Source: Lanius collurio | Lineage: Eukaryota > Chordata > Aves > Passeriformes > Laniidae | Direction of reading: 5' to 3' | Assembly (NCBI GenBank): GCA_020086605.1 | Contig: JACBWW010000004.1 | Location: forward strand, 20,409,624 to 20,473,623 | Length of the DNA stretch: 64,000 nucleotides | Shown: piece by piece, positions 36,417 to 51,400 of the stretch | Layout of the letters: each line of letters starts with the position of its first letter | Numbering within the stretch: position 1 is the first letter of the stretch | Notes under the pieces: generated by a model | What the model was told of the DNA's origin: nothing | Seen by the model: only the letters and a program-made list of their open reading frames with translations | Database searches by the model: none | Program-made: the position numbers and the translations under genes

Positions 36417-39400
36417 GTAAGCACCGCGCCCGCCTCCCCGGCTGCGCCCGCACCCCGCCCGGCGGGTCGGGCCGTGAGGCGCGGTGCGGCAGCCGCGAGG
36501 GGAGGGGGGAGCGGACCCTGGGAAAGAGGCACCGTGCCCGGGCCGGGGCGCCGCCCCCTCCCGGCCCTGTCGGGTGCAGGCAGCTCGCAGGGTACCGGCG
36601 GGTGCCGGCTGAGCGACTCAGCCGGGCTGCGGCCCTCGGGGAGGCTGGAGCAGAGCGCGGCCGGTGGCGCCCGCCCTGCCCGGCTCCGATCGGGGGTGGC
36701 CGTGCCGCCGCTGTGCGGGTCTGGGCCGCGCTCGCTCCCTACGGCGCGGCCGGGAATGCCGGTGCCGTGTAAGGGGCCGGCGGTGTCGCCCGGCAGCGGA
36801 GCAGGACGGGCCTGCGGGGTGACCCTCAAACTCCGCGGCGGCACAGATCGCGCGGAGCCACCCTGCCCCTGCCGCAACGACAGGTCTTTGGGTATTGGGC
36901 TTGTCTTGTTCAACTTCACACGTGTTCACAGCAGACTTTCAGAAGTTTGGAGATAGCGGTTTGACCTAATTTACAAACGCTGCTTTCCCCTCTTGATGTC
37001 ACCTTAAGTTAACATTTTACTCTGTAAAATGTTTACTCCCTTGTTTATACCTGGATATAATGTCATCAGTGTGCTGCAATCGAGCACTTTGTGGCAGATG
37101 AGGAAGGGAAATATGGGTCAGTGCAGAAGCTGTTAATTTGCAACTGAATGCAAAGAATGACAAGGAAAACGTCAATATAGGCAGTGCACTAAAGCTGTAC
37201 GCACATAGTGCCATGCTGAATAAAGTCTAAACGCTGCATAGTCTCAGAATCTATGTGCAGTTTGCCATTGCAGATAGGAATCTGGAAGACCCCTCCAGTC
37301 TTGTGATCCAGTCCCAAGCTTCCAGTATGTGTGTGTCCTGTTTATTAATGATTATCTCCTGGGATGGTACATTTATCCTGCTGATCACGTGTTAGGAGAA
37401 ATTCATCATATGATAACAATACTTCTCCAAGTCATGCCCTGCTTGGGTTATGCTTCCTGTTTGGGTCTTTGTTCCAGCACTTCCACTTCAAGGTGAAAAC
37501 AATTTTATAAGCCAACACACAGGGACTGTGGCACAAAGGCCAGCTCTGATACCAAGAAGTTGTCCGGGTACTTGGAGCTGCAAACTTATTGTTGCCCTGT
37601 GGTTTGCGGCTCCCATAGTCACTCGGAGAGGCAGGACGGATCCTTCTCACGTGGAGCAGGCCCTCTGCTGGATTTATGGGAAGGGAACCAGCTGGGAACA
37701 GCATTTACTGTCCGTGACAGGCATGCAGCCCTCCCACCCAAACGGGTACTTTCTTAGGAGAGACATGGGCAAATGTTGCAGAACGTCTGGGAGTCAGCTG
37801 TCATGACTAGAGTGGAGATGGCTGAATTTTGATGGAAATAGTGTTAACTGCAGTTGAACATTCTAATTTTCTCTGTGTGTGTATGTACGTATACATATGT
37901 GTGTATATATATATATCTACACGTGCATACGTCTGCATGTGTGTATAGACATAATGCTGGAGCAATCTGCTGTAAGCGCTTCATCCTCCCATTTTTGAGG
38001 TCTTGTCTGGATAAAGTAGCATGCTCTGCTTGCTAAACAGGGCTTGAGTTACTGTAAATAATCTTGTTAGAAGTGGTTTTCTTCTATCCAATATGCTCTA
38101 ATATAAAAATCTCATTGAATTTCATATGCAATCATTCATATTGCTTATTCACTTAACATAAATCATCGCAGCTCCTATACACTATATTATTTCGTGGAGT
38201 GTGCATATATGGCTTTCTCTGCTTACTGACTCTTTTACAAATATAGTAAAGCACATGGGCATTTACTAGTGAAACTTGAAAATGCTGAACTGTTTCAGTT
38301 AGGAAACTAATAGTTACTGTTTTCTCCATTTTGATTCTATGATCGTGTTTTACTTCTGCCATAGGAACTTTTAGCCAATGGCATAGTTTATGTAGACTCC
38401 AAAATCCTTTGTCAATGAATACATTTTAATATTTTTTTTATGTTACAGCTTCCAAAACTTATCAGAGATGGTTTCTGTGAAAGATAATATGCTATGGTTC
38501 CTAGTGTTTGTTAGATTATGATCTCTCAAATATTTTTCCTGAATTTTAATGATGCATCTCTTTGCCTAGTTCTTTCATTGAAAGGACACGTATATTCTTG
38601 CCTCACATTTGCTCTTCATAATTAAGACACAACCCAAAGTGTAAATTAGGTTACAAATTTTGATCTATTTTGTGTGTGGTACATCTGAGAAATCTGTGTC
38701 CTTCTGTTTTTATACTGTTTGCATCAATAGTGATTGCTGCTGCTTCACTATGTATAATATAATTAGCTTTACAGTTGCCATTCAATGGCTTTTCAGGTAT
38801 TATGCTGCAGAGCAGAGAACAGACTGGACAGGGCAATCAGGATCAAGCAGCTGAAGTAATTAATATAATTTCATCTCTGTAATCTCCTTGTCAGACCATC
38901 TTCAGAATCTTTTTTGGTTTAGGATTCTTTGTTTACAGGCTTGTGCTCTGATAATATTTTATGCTAATTTTCTCTTTCAAAAAAATGTTCATTGTTAATA
39001 TCCTGGCTGGATGCTATTAATTAATATTCTGAGAAATCAAGTTGCACTTCAGGCATCTGCATCTTTGGCATTTGCTTACACATTGTGGTTGTATTTTGTC
39101 AAGTGCTGATGCAGTATAGGATTATAGGCAACCATATTTTTTCCAGGTGTGTCATTTAGAATCTTATTTCCCTGATTGCCACATTTATGGAGGAATTTAG
39201 AGCCTATAGAATTTGGTCTCATGCTTGTAGAAGTTACCAGTTTCTGAATCTGTTGCTTGTGGTATTTTAAGGAAAGTGTTATGTTTGTCCAATTCTTGTG
39301 CTCTCTCAAGGTGCTGCAGTCTCCCTCTCTAACATACATTTATGTTTACATGGTAAAAGAGTGGGAATTAGAAAGCTTTGTGGCCATGTGTAAAAACTTT

Positions 39401-42400
39401 TCATTGCTAAACAATCAAGGTATGTTTCATTGCCTCTTTGGGTCATTAACCTGTTCCTGTGTTACTAATATCCTTTGTCTGAATGGCTGTGTCCTGCTTT
39501 ATCTCTAGCTTTCACCCTGATGAATACAAGACGAGTACAAGATCAGTATCTCTCCCTTACTGATTTTATTTTCTTGCAGCATTGAACAGTAAGGGAGAAG
39601 AGGCATTTGTCCTGCAGGTCACATTCCTTTAGCCTTTGTGCAGTATCCTCGGAGATGCAAATATTTTGTGTGATGTCCCCAGCATCACTCAAAATTAATG
39701 ATGCTTCTCTTCGTATTGTTTCTCTGAGCTACTTCTGTGGCTGCATACTGGCAGTAACTTTTACTGTTGGTTTTGGTTTTCCCCCTCAGAATTGTGACAT
39801 TTGAATAATTATACTGCCCATTTTAATATCTAGATAGTCCTGTGGTAATTAATATTAGTTGGACTGAGGATAGTGAGGAGCTGGTAGAGGTTTCTGCTGC
39901 CGTACCCTGAATACAGCTAGGGAATATGGTGTTCTCTCTGTGCAGAGAGAAGACTGTTTTATGGGAGATATAAAAAGTTACCAGATCTCTTTGCCACACA
40001 GAAATAAAAGCCTAGTCTTTGATGATACAGACGTAGGAAAGAAACAAAGCTCTGATGAACAAAAGAAAAAGAAAGTGGTAGGGATGGGGACATAATATTC
40101 TGAATGAAAACTAGGATAGGATAAATGGAAACAAAAATGATATCCCCACAGACAAACTTTTTCTGTGCTGTGTCAGTTCCCCACCTCGTCCTCCTGAATC
40201 CCATTCCTGTTTCTGTCATGATGTTGAGCTTACGGTTTTACCTCCAGCTGAGGAGAATTGGGCATGATTCCAGTGTTAGCTGTAGTCAGGCTTTTTTCCT
40301 TCTTCACGCCCCCCTCTGAATTAAAGTGTACATGCATCCTTAAAGTCCTGCATAAAGTGGTTGACCTTTAAGATTAGTGTTGTTGCAAAGACAGCCTTAT
40401 TTATTACTTTAACTTAGTTGATGTTTTCTGACTCACACACTGAATGCACGTAATGTTATTGAGAAACTTGCATGGAAGAGACAAATTGATTTATAGTAAA
40501 GCCAGTTATCTTACCTGAAGTAAAGCCTTACATATTTTGAACTGAGAGAACACTGAGAGATCACTCCAGTGATTTCTGTCTAACCTTCCTTAGTAATTAC
40601 GGGAATCTTAAGTGAAATCAAGATTCTATTCATTTTTTCTTTGTATGAATGTGGGGTTTTTTTGTACTGAGAATTTTAGACATTCTGAATCTTTATGTGT
40701 GATGGAAGGAGACATTACTGTTTTAAAACAGCTGCTTAGCAACACTGCTTGGCTGTTTCACAATCAGCCAGCTCTTCCCACACACTGCAGTGAAATGTAC
40801 GTCATTTCACGGTGACTTGCATTCCAGCTTTTCTTTTGAGTTAGATCTTAAAGAAAATGAAATAATAAGAGTTGGAAAAAAAGAACAGGAACCTTTGTTG
40901 TCTTATATTTTTTATAATATGATGATTAATGCTTTAATATCCTTTTGCAATAACCATGTTCCAGAAGTTCCGGCTAAGAAAACCTGGGTGAAGCCCAAGA
41001 GCTAATTTAAACCACTTGGGGAAACCCCCCTGATGATTCCCCTCAGTTGGGTCCAGCATTTTTTGTATAGCTGGGTCCTACTGGTTTCCACTTGAACCTC
41101 CACTGCTGAGATTCTAACATTTTCAGTAGCAGAAAAGGTTGCATTTGGTAAGAATGAATGCTGGAGGAGATAACCAGTGAAAGAATTGACCAAGCTATGT
41201 GTTTACACGAACAGGAAGACAGGAATCGGGGGAAGTAAATACAGGAATCTGAATCTTGGGTTTGAGATTGAAGTCATCAAACCTACTGGCAACTACTGAA
41301 CACTTTTACTGTACTTAGCACTTAAATGCAGATTACAAAGCCTGTCTCTCAGTTAATGTCAGTGAAGCACAGATAAGACCCTTTATGATTCTTGTGTTCT
41401 GCCATGGAGTCTAAGATTGAAATATTTTTCTGTCAGGGTAAAACTTACTGTTTTGATACTAACTTTTAAATTTTTTTCGAGTTCATGTAATACTGTAATA
41501 AAACACTCTTACAAGCCTTTTCTAATTGCCTTAGAAACTTTTAAATCTGAAGCTAAGGTTTCAAAGTGATATACTGGTCTGAATTGCTGATTGTTCCTAC
41601 AGTATTCAAAATATCCAATATCAAGAGAATTGCTCAAAATAATAATTGAATAATAATCCTTGCAAGTCTCACTAAAAATCTTGTAATTTAGGGATAAGCA
41701 GCATATAATTAAGTACAAATTATTTTTTTTTTATTGTGGATTCACTTGTACTGGGAACAAACCAGCTGTTTAAGAGGTTGGAGCACAATTAAGTCTTGTG
41801 ACTTGAAAGATGAGGGCAATCGATGCTGTAAATTCAGGCTTTTAACAGGCAGTGAGGGAGGAATATCTGATAAAATTAACCTAACTGATTATGGAGGATG
41901 TGCTGCTTTAGGACAGTGTTCTGCATACAGAGAAGAAACTTCTCATCAGACTCTTAGGAGCAGACCAAGTGTGTCCAGAATTTTCTATCATGTACTTTAT
42001 GATCTAGGCATTAGCAGGTTCTCAGACCTACTAAGTAAAGTTACCAGATGATGATTTTCACAAGACAAGAGAGGAAACAGGATAAGAAAAAGCTTGATTC
42101 TTTTAATGAAATGGAAGCAAAGTGGAATGAGTATCTTTAAAAAGAATGAAAATTAGGGTTTCTGCAATGGGGCAAGTATAGTATGTGCTTTTGTGAGTGT
42201 GAATATGAAAAAAGAAATTTAGTACAAGGCTTCATATCCAAACTTGTAGAAGTGATTTATTCAAGTAAAATATCCTTTCAGAAGAGATAAAAATAACACT
42301 GCATTTCCACATTAACTGGAATGGATTTACTTGTTAAAACTATACCAAAAATATTTTCCACTATTCTGTTTGGTAAACTAAAATGGGTTGTTACCTATAA

Positions 42401-45400
42401 TTTCACGAATCATCAAATTTGGGAATTGTCATTAATTTCCTCTGTTGTGACAAGTGATACAGGTGTGAGAGAGGTCTCCAGAGTACCAAGTACTTCTAAG
42501 TTGTTAATCACTGAAACTTAATAGTGGTGGGGAAAACTAGTGATTGTAAAATAGGTATGTGACTTACCTCATTTAAAATTTAACTTTAAAGCTTCTCTCA
42601 ATTAATCAATGTAAATGACTTAAACTAACCAAATAAGCTCTGGTTATATTTCTTTTGGGAAAAGCCAGTTACTTTCTACTAGTGGCTACATATGCTTTGG
42701 GATAGAAATAATATTTAGAGTTCCTGAGGTACTTGATATACTGAAGTCACATATTGCTTCTCAAATGGTCTAGCTGAAAAGGGTGATACTAAAGTTTTAG
42801 GGATGTGGTGTTTCCTCTTTTACTGGGTTGTCCAGTATTAAGAAAACATGCTGAATTACTAAATTAACATCGTATTAAGTAACACGGCTGTTAATATTTG
42901 CTTTTCTGTGAGTTGGAGAATATATCTAGAAGACCATAAGGTGCTTGCTGTTATGGTTGCCTTTGCTAAGTCCTCTTCTTTCTGTAATCATGTTGTCATT
43001 TGGAAATCACACATTGCTTGTCTTCAATCCTGTATTTTGCAGTGCCCAGGTGTTCAGATGTTGGTATAGTGGTGCTCTCTGTCTGGTGTGAAGCTTTGTG
43101 ATGTTTTCTTAACTTGTGTAGAAAGGCTGACTAGCACCAGGGTGATAATGAGGCTTTTTGCAATGTGTTAATTAAATTTTATAAATGCATGTTGAGTAAA
43201 TCCAGTGGAACCGGTTTTTGAAATAAAATACGAACACTACACACTCAGACTTCCTCCATAAACAAATTATTGTGATTCATCTTGCAGTATTTCATGAACT
43301 GTACGATTTTTCCTGGTTAGTTGTCTGTTCAATGAACATAGGTTGGCTTGCACACTCTCTATTTTGTGTTATATATGTTTTATGTATATACCAAGTACAA
43401 AAATGATATATAACATAGTTTTCTATTTTTATTTCTTCTTTGAAGATCCCTTGTAAGGTGATACTGAGATTCTCAAGAGTGAACAATTTGTTAAACACAA
43501 GGGTGGAGTTGATAAAACTATACCAGCAGAGATGCATATTTTCATATTTGGCACTGGTGTTTCCTACTTGATGGCAATCTACAAATATTTACATACTGCA
43601 AAAGTAAATGAGATATTATGGTAGCTGTTGCTGTTTCTTGCTTTGACAGGAATGAGTCGACTCTCCGTGTCAGAGTTCAGTCACGGACTATAGACACAGG
43701 TGTGGAGTGTTGCGCACAGAGCTTCTGCTGCAGCTGCCATTTTGTTGTCTCAGATGGAGACTGTTCAGATGTCCTTCTCCTTTTTTGTTCCTGCTTATTA
43801 TGTTTTAGAGCATTAACTGTTGGAAGGGAGCATTTCCATTTGTCATTTATTTTTCAGTGTCAGTGTTTAAAGAGTTTTTTCCTTGGGCTACATGTGTGTT
43901 GTCCTTAGGACCTGTTTTGTACAGAGCATACAAGAACCTGTGTGTGTCACACGTTCTTTTGCAAGAAGAGATTAGAGGGCCCCATGCAAGATGGTCAGTG
44001 TTGTGACAGGTACTGTACAGACAGAACTCAAGGCAGGGAAGGGATAGTTTGGATTAGAGGAAGATGGATGTGCTGCCTGTCTCCCACTGAAGGTGTGTGT
44101 TTCTCTGCTGTGGAGCTGGAACACTGAATAGTCTGGAGAGGTGTCAGTCACTAATATTGGCCAGGAAAGGTCACCCAGGCCATGAGGGAGCACATCCTAT
44201 CGATGCACTAGATCTGTGAGGAAGAGAGCTGAAGTTCTGTATTTTCAGTGTGATGTGGCTGGCCTGGTGGTCGAGGAACACTTCCTGTGTTTCATTAAAT
44301 GCTGTATATGAATTCGATACTCTTAACAGGCACTATAACAGCTGGATGAGCTCTCTTGCATAGTAATAGTATTGTTTTAAAGCAAATGCCAGATGTAGAG
44401 GCTTATTGCCCACAGGCACTGATCTGTTCAGCTGCTAATATCAGCTTTCTGCTCTTGTTCTGTCTGTAGCACGATTTTTCCTCTTGCTTCCTCAGATGTT
44501 ATCCGCCTCAGAAAACTGGCGCCTTGGCACTCTTGAGGGCATGTTGTGGTGCTGATAGTCCCAGTTAAGCTACAGTTAGATTTGCCCACCTTCCTTTCCC
44601 ATAACATCTGGGTTTACTTCTGTGCTGTGTCACATCCATACAAATCTTCCCTGAGCTGATCGGAAAAATCATTCACTGCAGCTGGGATGTTCACAACAAA
44701 TCTACAAATTGTTGGATGGACTGCGAGTTTAACAGGATGGATGCTCATTAGAGGTTTCAAATTAAAATGCTGACAAGCTGGAGCTGCTGCATTGCACCTG
44801 TTGCGTTGGTGTTGCTGCTGTTGCAGCTGCTGCCTCTATCCCTCCTATGTTCCTCACTGCAAAGTCTGCATCTCTTTAGGAGATGAGGTTCTGGAGAATG
44901 TAACTGTGAGCACTTTGGAGCAGTGAATTGTCTTCCTGAGGTATAACAACTACCAATGGTGCTGGCCCATCAGGGCCTTGGAGCATTACTGCTATAGATC
45001 TAATAAAATATAATCCAAATACATCTTAAGGGAATACAGATAATTTAAAGTTTCTGCTGCTTACTACACAGCAGTAGTTAGGGGGATTCAGGATTATCTA
45101 TTCAAGGCCATTTTGGGGTGGGTTGAAAGAACCATTTACATTTGCACTGTTAAGAAGAGAGCATTTTGCACCAATAGATGATGGCTTCTATAATCATACT
45201 GTTCTCGATACAGTGCTTAAGCAAAAAGCATTTCAGAAGCCTTTAAAAGGTTAGCAGATTTCTATTTCCTATACTAGCCTTAAAATTTCCCACTCTTTCT
45301 AGCATTTCCTGTGATCCACAGGAAAGATTAAATATATTAGCATAGAGAAACTTGTAGTGTATGCTGTAGATTTATTTTGAACCTGTTTGCCATCAAGCTT

Positions 45401-48400
45401 TTTGTACTAATGTTGCCACCTGGAACAGCAATGCTAGCAAACATTGCTTTTTTAAAAAACACTTGTAAAAGCTGTCAGATTTTCTTTTTGTGAATGATGC
45501 ATGTATATGAAAAAGCACAGTTGCTGCCCAACATGTTGGCAGTCTAAATAAAACAAACCAGAAGGAATGGGGAACAGAGAACATGCATGTCTGTTTTTAG
45601 ATGTGACTTAATAGATGGGTTTGGTATATTTTTTCAGGATTAGATTAGTGATTGCTTTTTGGTGGTGATGGTTGTCTTTTACAGGTATGTAGCTTTGACC
45701 TGACATCATTTGTTTAGATCCAGTTAAACATCCTCAAAGCAGGGAGATGTCCAGACAAAAAGGAATTTCATCTAGTCCTTCTTTTGAGGAAACTATAGGA
45801 GGAAAAGCTTTTGAATGCCAGTTAGGAACATCAAACACTAAAGGTGAAATTAGGGGGCTGTAAGCAGGATGTTGACTGCAAGATGTGAAAAGTCTGTTAA
45901 GTGCAAGTAAACCTTTAGCTGGAATATCTGATTCTCAATACTGCAGGTTATAAAGGATGAGAGAGTCCAGAAGATCCAAAGGGAAATGCTGAGAATGATC
46001 ACATTCTAGGAAAAAAAAAAAAATCAGGAAAGGTCTGGATAGGCATATCTTGTTCTTTCTTGGAAATAAGACTGGTGTGATGCGCGATAAGTCTTCAGGG
46101 AAGTAAATAGTTACTATATAATGGAGAGGAATAAGTAGGGGCAGAGGAAATCTAAATCAGTAGTTAAGAAGAGTATTCCTTTCTAATATTAAGGGTAGTC
46201 AAACACTGGAATAGATGGCTAAGGGTGATTGTAGAGTCTCCAGCATTAACAATCATTTTTAAAAGCACAGTTTGGAGAAGTAATGACAGTATTGATTGAG
46301 CCTTGGAAGAAGAAAGGATTAGTGACTTGACATGGTTTCCTTCTCAATCCTTTTTTCTACATATCTTCTTAAAAAAGTGCTAAAGTAATGCAGGAATATC
46401 CTGGTAAAATAGCAAAAATTTACCATGTGGCTTTGCAAAAATGTATTGGTTTACATCCATTCCTATTTTCCTTCCCATTTGAAATAGTTTGATAGGTTAG
46501 GTAATGTAAAATCTATTGTGAGTTGAACTGTTGAACTGTGCATTATCCTCCATTTTTTTTAAGTTTATTAGAAAGATATTTATAAAAAGAAACTGGTATT
46601 AAAAAAAAAAAAAGAGCCTGCATTTAGGCAACTATTGAGTTTTGTAATTTCTCCAATAGTTCAAAAACATCTTTGATGTTTTTTATATCTTAAGCTGAAA
46701 CAGTATCACTTTGGTGGCAGTCCAGACCATCATATGTGAGTTATAAATTTATAAATATGAAAATAATTTGAGATTTCAGAAAAGCAATGTATTTATTTTA
46801 CATGGTAAAGTTATTATGTTCCAAATCTCTCATTGGTCTGAAAAGCTAACAAAGGCTGAAAAATGCATTCGAATAAAAATCTTTATCCATCTGGTGTTGT
46901 TTATGTCTTGCAACTGTATCGTACTGGTCATCACTTAGTCCACATGATCTGCATATGATTGTTCAGGTTGATTTTTTTTTTGTCTTGATTTATAGATGAT
47001 TTTGATGAGCTTGTGGTGAGTAACAGTGATGTTGTGCTCAGAAATATCGCTGAAGATTTGCGGAATCGTTTACCCATCGAGGCAATGTTTACTTCAGAAC
47101 ATCAAGCTGTTCAGAAAGTAAGCTGTTATGGTCTGCTTTTGCTGAACCACATCATTTATTCTAATTTCATTTTTAGCAGTAGTTCATAATAGAGAATGCG
47201 TGTGGATTGAAGTATAGGAAATTTCAGTTTGGTTTTCAGGTCTGTTGCTCTGTGTTTGCATGACGCCAGGAAAGTTTCTTCATAGTTTTTAGTACTTTGA
47301 TCATGAGTTATTTGGCATAGCTTTAATTCTGTGTGGTATGGCACCTGTCACAGTGATTCTTTAATGCTAGCTCCATAATAGGCTCTAACAGCCCCCTTAA
47401 AGGCAACAGGAACACAGGGCCAGTGTTTTGCTGTTGCCATAATGTGGGCAGCCCAGAGATGATATCCAGCTCTTTTCAGATTCTGATGGCTCAGAAAGAG
47501 GTGGGCTGTGAGTCCTGTGGGAGGGGAGTGCACCTTTTCTACTTGAGCTGTCAGTATACAAGGAAAGTTAATGCATTTCCCAGAAACGTGGTGTGTGGCT
47601 CTTTATTGAGAAAAGTGGATTGGCCGCATGCAGCAAGCCTGGAAAAGGGAGGAAAGATGAGTAGGAGAATGAAGATCATACCCCTGGAAATGATGAGAAG
47701 GCAAGCATCCCAACTGGTATACTTTTGATTGAAAGTGACACTCATGTTAATCAGAGGTGCTTCTAGGTAGAGGCATAAGGCATGACGTTAAAAATAGTCA
47801 GTTGAGGCTGAGAAGCAAATTGACCTTTCTCCTAAATTTAAGTTACATTCTCCTCATTAAAAGAAGAGGAAAAGCTTCCTTTACCCTGTATCTTCTCTAT
47901 AGACAAGCAAATGCTAAGGAGACAAAACATCGTGCCCCTACTCAGTATCAAAACTCAGCTTGCTTTCATTTGTCGACTGTCATTTATTTCAGTGGAATTT
48001 GATGACCCAGTTCACATGTAGAATTTCTGTTTAATTTTTTTTTGTAATTGTTGTATAGGGAAAAACATGGATCTCTGAGATTTTGGGAAAGGTAGGATGG
48101 TGGGACAGTTAACATGTGACAGTGTAAGTGAAATTGAGAGACTTGGTTGTGCCTTTCTAAGGTTTTATTCCTCTTCTCAGATACACCAGCATCCACTGCC
48201 CATGATTCATGTTGATGCATTCCTTTATGATGATGATGTTGTTGATTCATTGTGTGAGGAGGGGAAAATGAGTAGGAGCTACTGCACAGAGTGTGGCTCA
48301 TACAAAACTGCATCTTTAGGTAAGTGTTCTTTTGGGAACAAGAGAAACAAATTGAGTTTAACTAAACTGGTTTGTGCAGTGACTCAGCTGGACAAGACAA

Positions 48401-51400
48401 CATCCAGCTGATGGAAGACTCTGTCCAGACTGGTGCAATACACAGGACAGATTATTTCCCATAACCAGTGGAAGGAGCCTCCTACACATGTAAGTTGAAT
48501 TAATTTGCAGTGTATGAGTGACAGTTGTTGCCCAGAAAAACTGGGCAGGTAAGAGGTAGGCTGTGTACCCCTGGAGAGAAAGATGCAAGAAGAAGACAAC
48601 ACTGTAGGAGTCCATGCAGTAGCCCCAGTCTCCTCTCTCATGCTGAAAACCAGTAGGAAACACCATCTGTCTTAAAGCTTGTGTGTGGTGTGGTACAGAT
48701 AGTGCTGTTGCCAGTATAGCACAGCCACTGAAGAAATGGTTTATATGGAGAACATTTCATTCATTAAAGCCTTGGAGTTGAAATTAAAGCTATTAATGTG
48801 TCTGCCCATAAAACATTTTGCACAAATTGTGTTGAGCCTTGGGTACCACGTTTCCTTTTTCAGTTAAACAGTTCCCAGTTACTTTGTTTTGTATTCTTTA
48901 ACATATGTTACTGAGCAGAAAAAGGTAATTCAGTTTCATGAAGGATTTCAAAATTCTCCATGTAAGGCAAAGAATCCCCAGACTTGGGACAGACTGCTTG
49001 GCAGATTACCTCTGATCGGGAAACCCTGGTGTTCCAGGGTGCCCAGCACTAGTCCAGGCAGGAAACCATACAAGTTTTCAGTGAAGATAATTCTTCAGGT
49101 TACTATTTCAATGATTAATTACACAGTAGTTAGTACTGCCCACCCAACACCTTTGTTCTGTTCTTATTTCCCAGAGTTTATTTCGCATTCCTTTTCCCTC
49201 ATGGAACTGAAGTTTCTTTATCAACATGTACTGCCTGACCTGACAGGAAAGGTAGTGGTTGACGTTGGCTCCAGGCTTGGTGCAGTGCTATTTGCGGTAA
49301 CTTCCAGCACAGGAATTCATATTTTATTACTGTGATAAACATTTTCCCTCTTTTCTGACTGCCTACTCTCATTACTCAATCTTGGATGGGTCATTCTGAG
49401 AGGCACCTCTGATCTGACTCTGAATAGTGTAAGATGCTGTTTACTAGCGATTTCAGTTCTTCCTCTGTTCCTCACAAGAGGGAATACAAATGATCTTGCT
49501 TATGGAGAGGAAAGCTCTGTTGTCCAACAGAGTAGCATATTGCTGTCACACATGCTGCTCTTTTACTTTCCTGCTGTCTCTTTCGTAAGTAAGTTTGTCC
49601 TCTTATGTCTTGACCATGCCTATATATAGATTAGTTACGTTAAGTTTCCTTTATGAAGCTGACAAACTGTTAAGTTATACAAAGGAAGACTTTGATATGA
49701 AAACATATTGTCCTGCTCTGCGTTTTAAAATGCACATAAAATACTTCATCAAGAAACTTGAGTGCAATTTTGATTGCTTTTGGCATGGCTGGTGCAACAT
49801 ATGGCCAACAGCAATGCAAAACACACATCACTATTTTCTTAAAAAAGTTAATGGCTGTTTAGGGCTCAATCTTGGAAACACTTGAGCATGTGATTTTACT
49901 CATTTGAATAGTCTAATTTTGGGATTACTCAAATGAGGAAAGTTACTCCCATTTGTAAATATTTGCAGCATTGGGTCCTTAAATGGTAACACTTTTGCTA
50001 GGCTGAATTTGTTTTGAAGTATTTAAATGCTTATATTATTATAGAAGAAGATACTCTCAAAGCACTCTTTCAAAAAAGGGTTCTGCTTTGTAACATGTGC
50101 TTGCCTTGGAGGAGGGGTGACTTCACAGGGTGCTTTTCTACTCTCTGAGTTTCAGAAAACCTTAATAGGTTGTAATACATGTGTATCTCAGATATTCTGT
50201 ATCTTCAATATTGTTTGCCTTTGCCATTGTTGGCAAAGTGTAACTGTGCTCAATGGAGACAGTGGCACTCAAAGCAGTATCTTTGTTAGGGCCCTGTACA
50301 CTTAAGTATTTGTACTGTTTTTTCTCTGACATTTCCAACAACTTCCCAAAATCTTAGTCCAGCTATTTTTTGGGCTTAAGATTAAGGCATAATTTAGCTT
50401 TTTTTTGCTCATGTACCTGTATGAAGCATCTGAAAATGTCAGTAATACAGCAACTTAGAGGTGCTGATAAAGACTTGGTATCAAAATATCCCACTATATT
50501 ATTGGTACATAGTCCTCCATTTTCACTCACTTTGACTATGTTTTCTCTCATGTTTTTGCTCTTTTCTCTTGATATTTTCTTCAATTCTCCCAAGAAACAA
50601 AAATTACATTTAGAGTCTTTTCCCTTCACACTATTTCCATAACTTGTCTTGTACACCCTTTTTTTCCCCTAGACTATTTTCCATCTGTTTTGCAATTGAA
50701 GTGAACTTGGAGCTTTCCTTCTTGTTATTTTGGCGTGTCATTTTGGATCTCTTTCTAAAATTCATATGACATAAATGGGAATTGCCAGATCAGGGACTTA
50801 GCTCTGAAAAATATGTCACATCCACTGAAACGCATTTCTCAATTCGCTATTTTAAAATGTTTTTTTAATCTTAACTTGTGTTTTATTCTCTTCTTTTTAA
50901 ATTAAAAAATTGAACTCATTTGAAAGGCATCACAGTTACTAAATTTCCTTTTCCTAATGTAGGGTTATCTTTATAGCTCAGCTTCCCAGCTGTATGGAGT
51001 AGAAATGAATGCAGACTTTTGCCAGTTGCAAGAAATGATGATTACAAAGTATGAGTTCATTGACAGAATAAAGGTAACTAAATATATGTTTTAGTCTATG
51101 TATTTTTAACCACTGTGTACAAGGTATCTGGCTTAAGTGAGTGGCTGGTAAATCAGCATTCTGAGAAGTTTCTGCCTTTGCTTGTTTTGATCCTATACAA
51201 AGGCTTTGCATTAGGAAAAAAAGATCTTACAGCTGAGAGGAAGAGGGAAATTATCAAAATATTAATCACTTAGCCTTTTTTCTGACTGGACTTGCCCATT
51301 GGCTCACACAAAACAGATATATCTTAGCTGATTCTCCCACTGAAATCAATGACATCATTGCCACTTCTGAAACTGAGTGTATAAAGAATTTCTGTCATGA

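Larger units (their letters stand above)
35200..36880. promoter_or_regulatory. Bidirectional CpG-island promoter (SRP54 / methyltransferase-like gene)
   Basis: Very G+C- and CpG-rich sequence covers the 5' ends of two divergent genes. Visible elements are ETS-like sites (GCTTCCG at 35651-35657 and TTTCCGGG at 35658-35665, GGAA cores on the minus strand), GC boxes at 35789-35796 and 35839-35848, and two NRF1-like GCATGCGC palindromes at 35912 and 35952. There is no TATA box. This is typical of shared housekeeping promoters. Part of it is lost in the 308-N gap. Confidence 0.8.

Noticed and set aside
35170..36420. Long open frame (416 codons) through the SRP54 CpG island on the plus strand
   Set aside because: It runs across 308 N and through G+C-rich DNA where stops are rare. 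It is Arg/Pro/Ala/Gly-rich with no domain, and the real coding there is the short methyltransferase-like exon 1 in another frame.
42047..42090. TGATGA-containing sequence as a C/D box snoRNA
   Set aside because: A C-box-like word is present, but I could not find a properly spaced D box or terminal stem.
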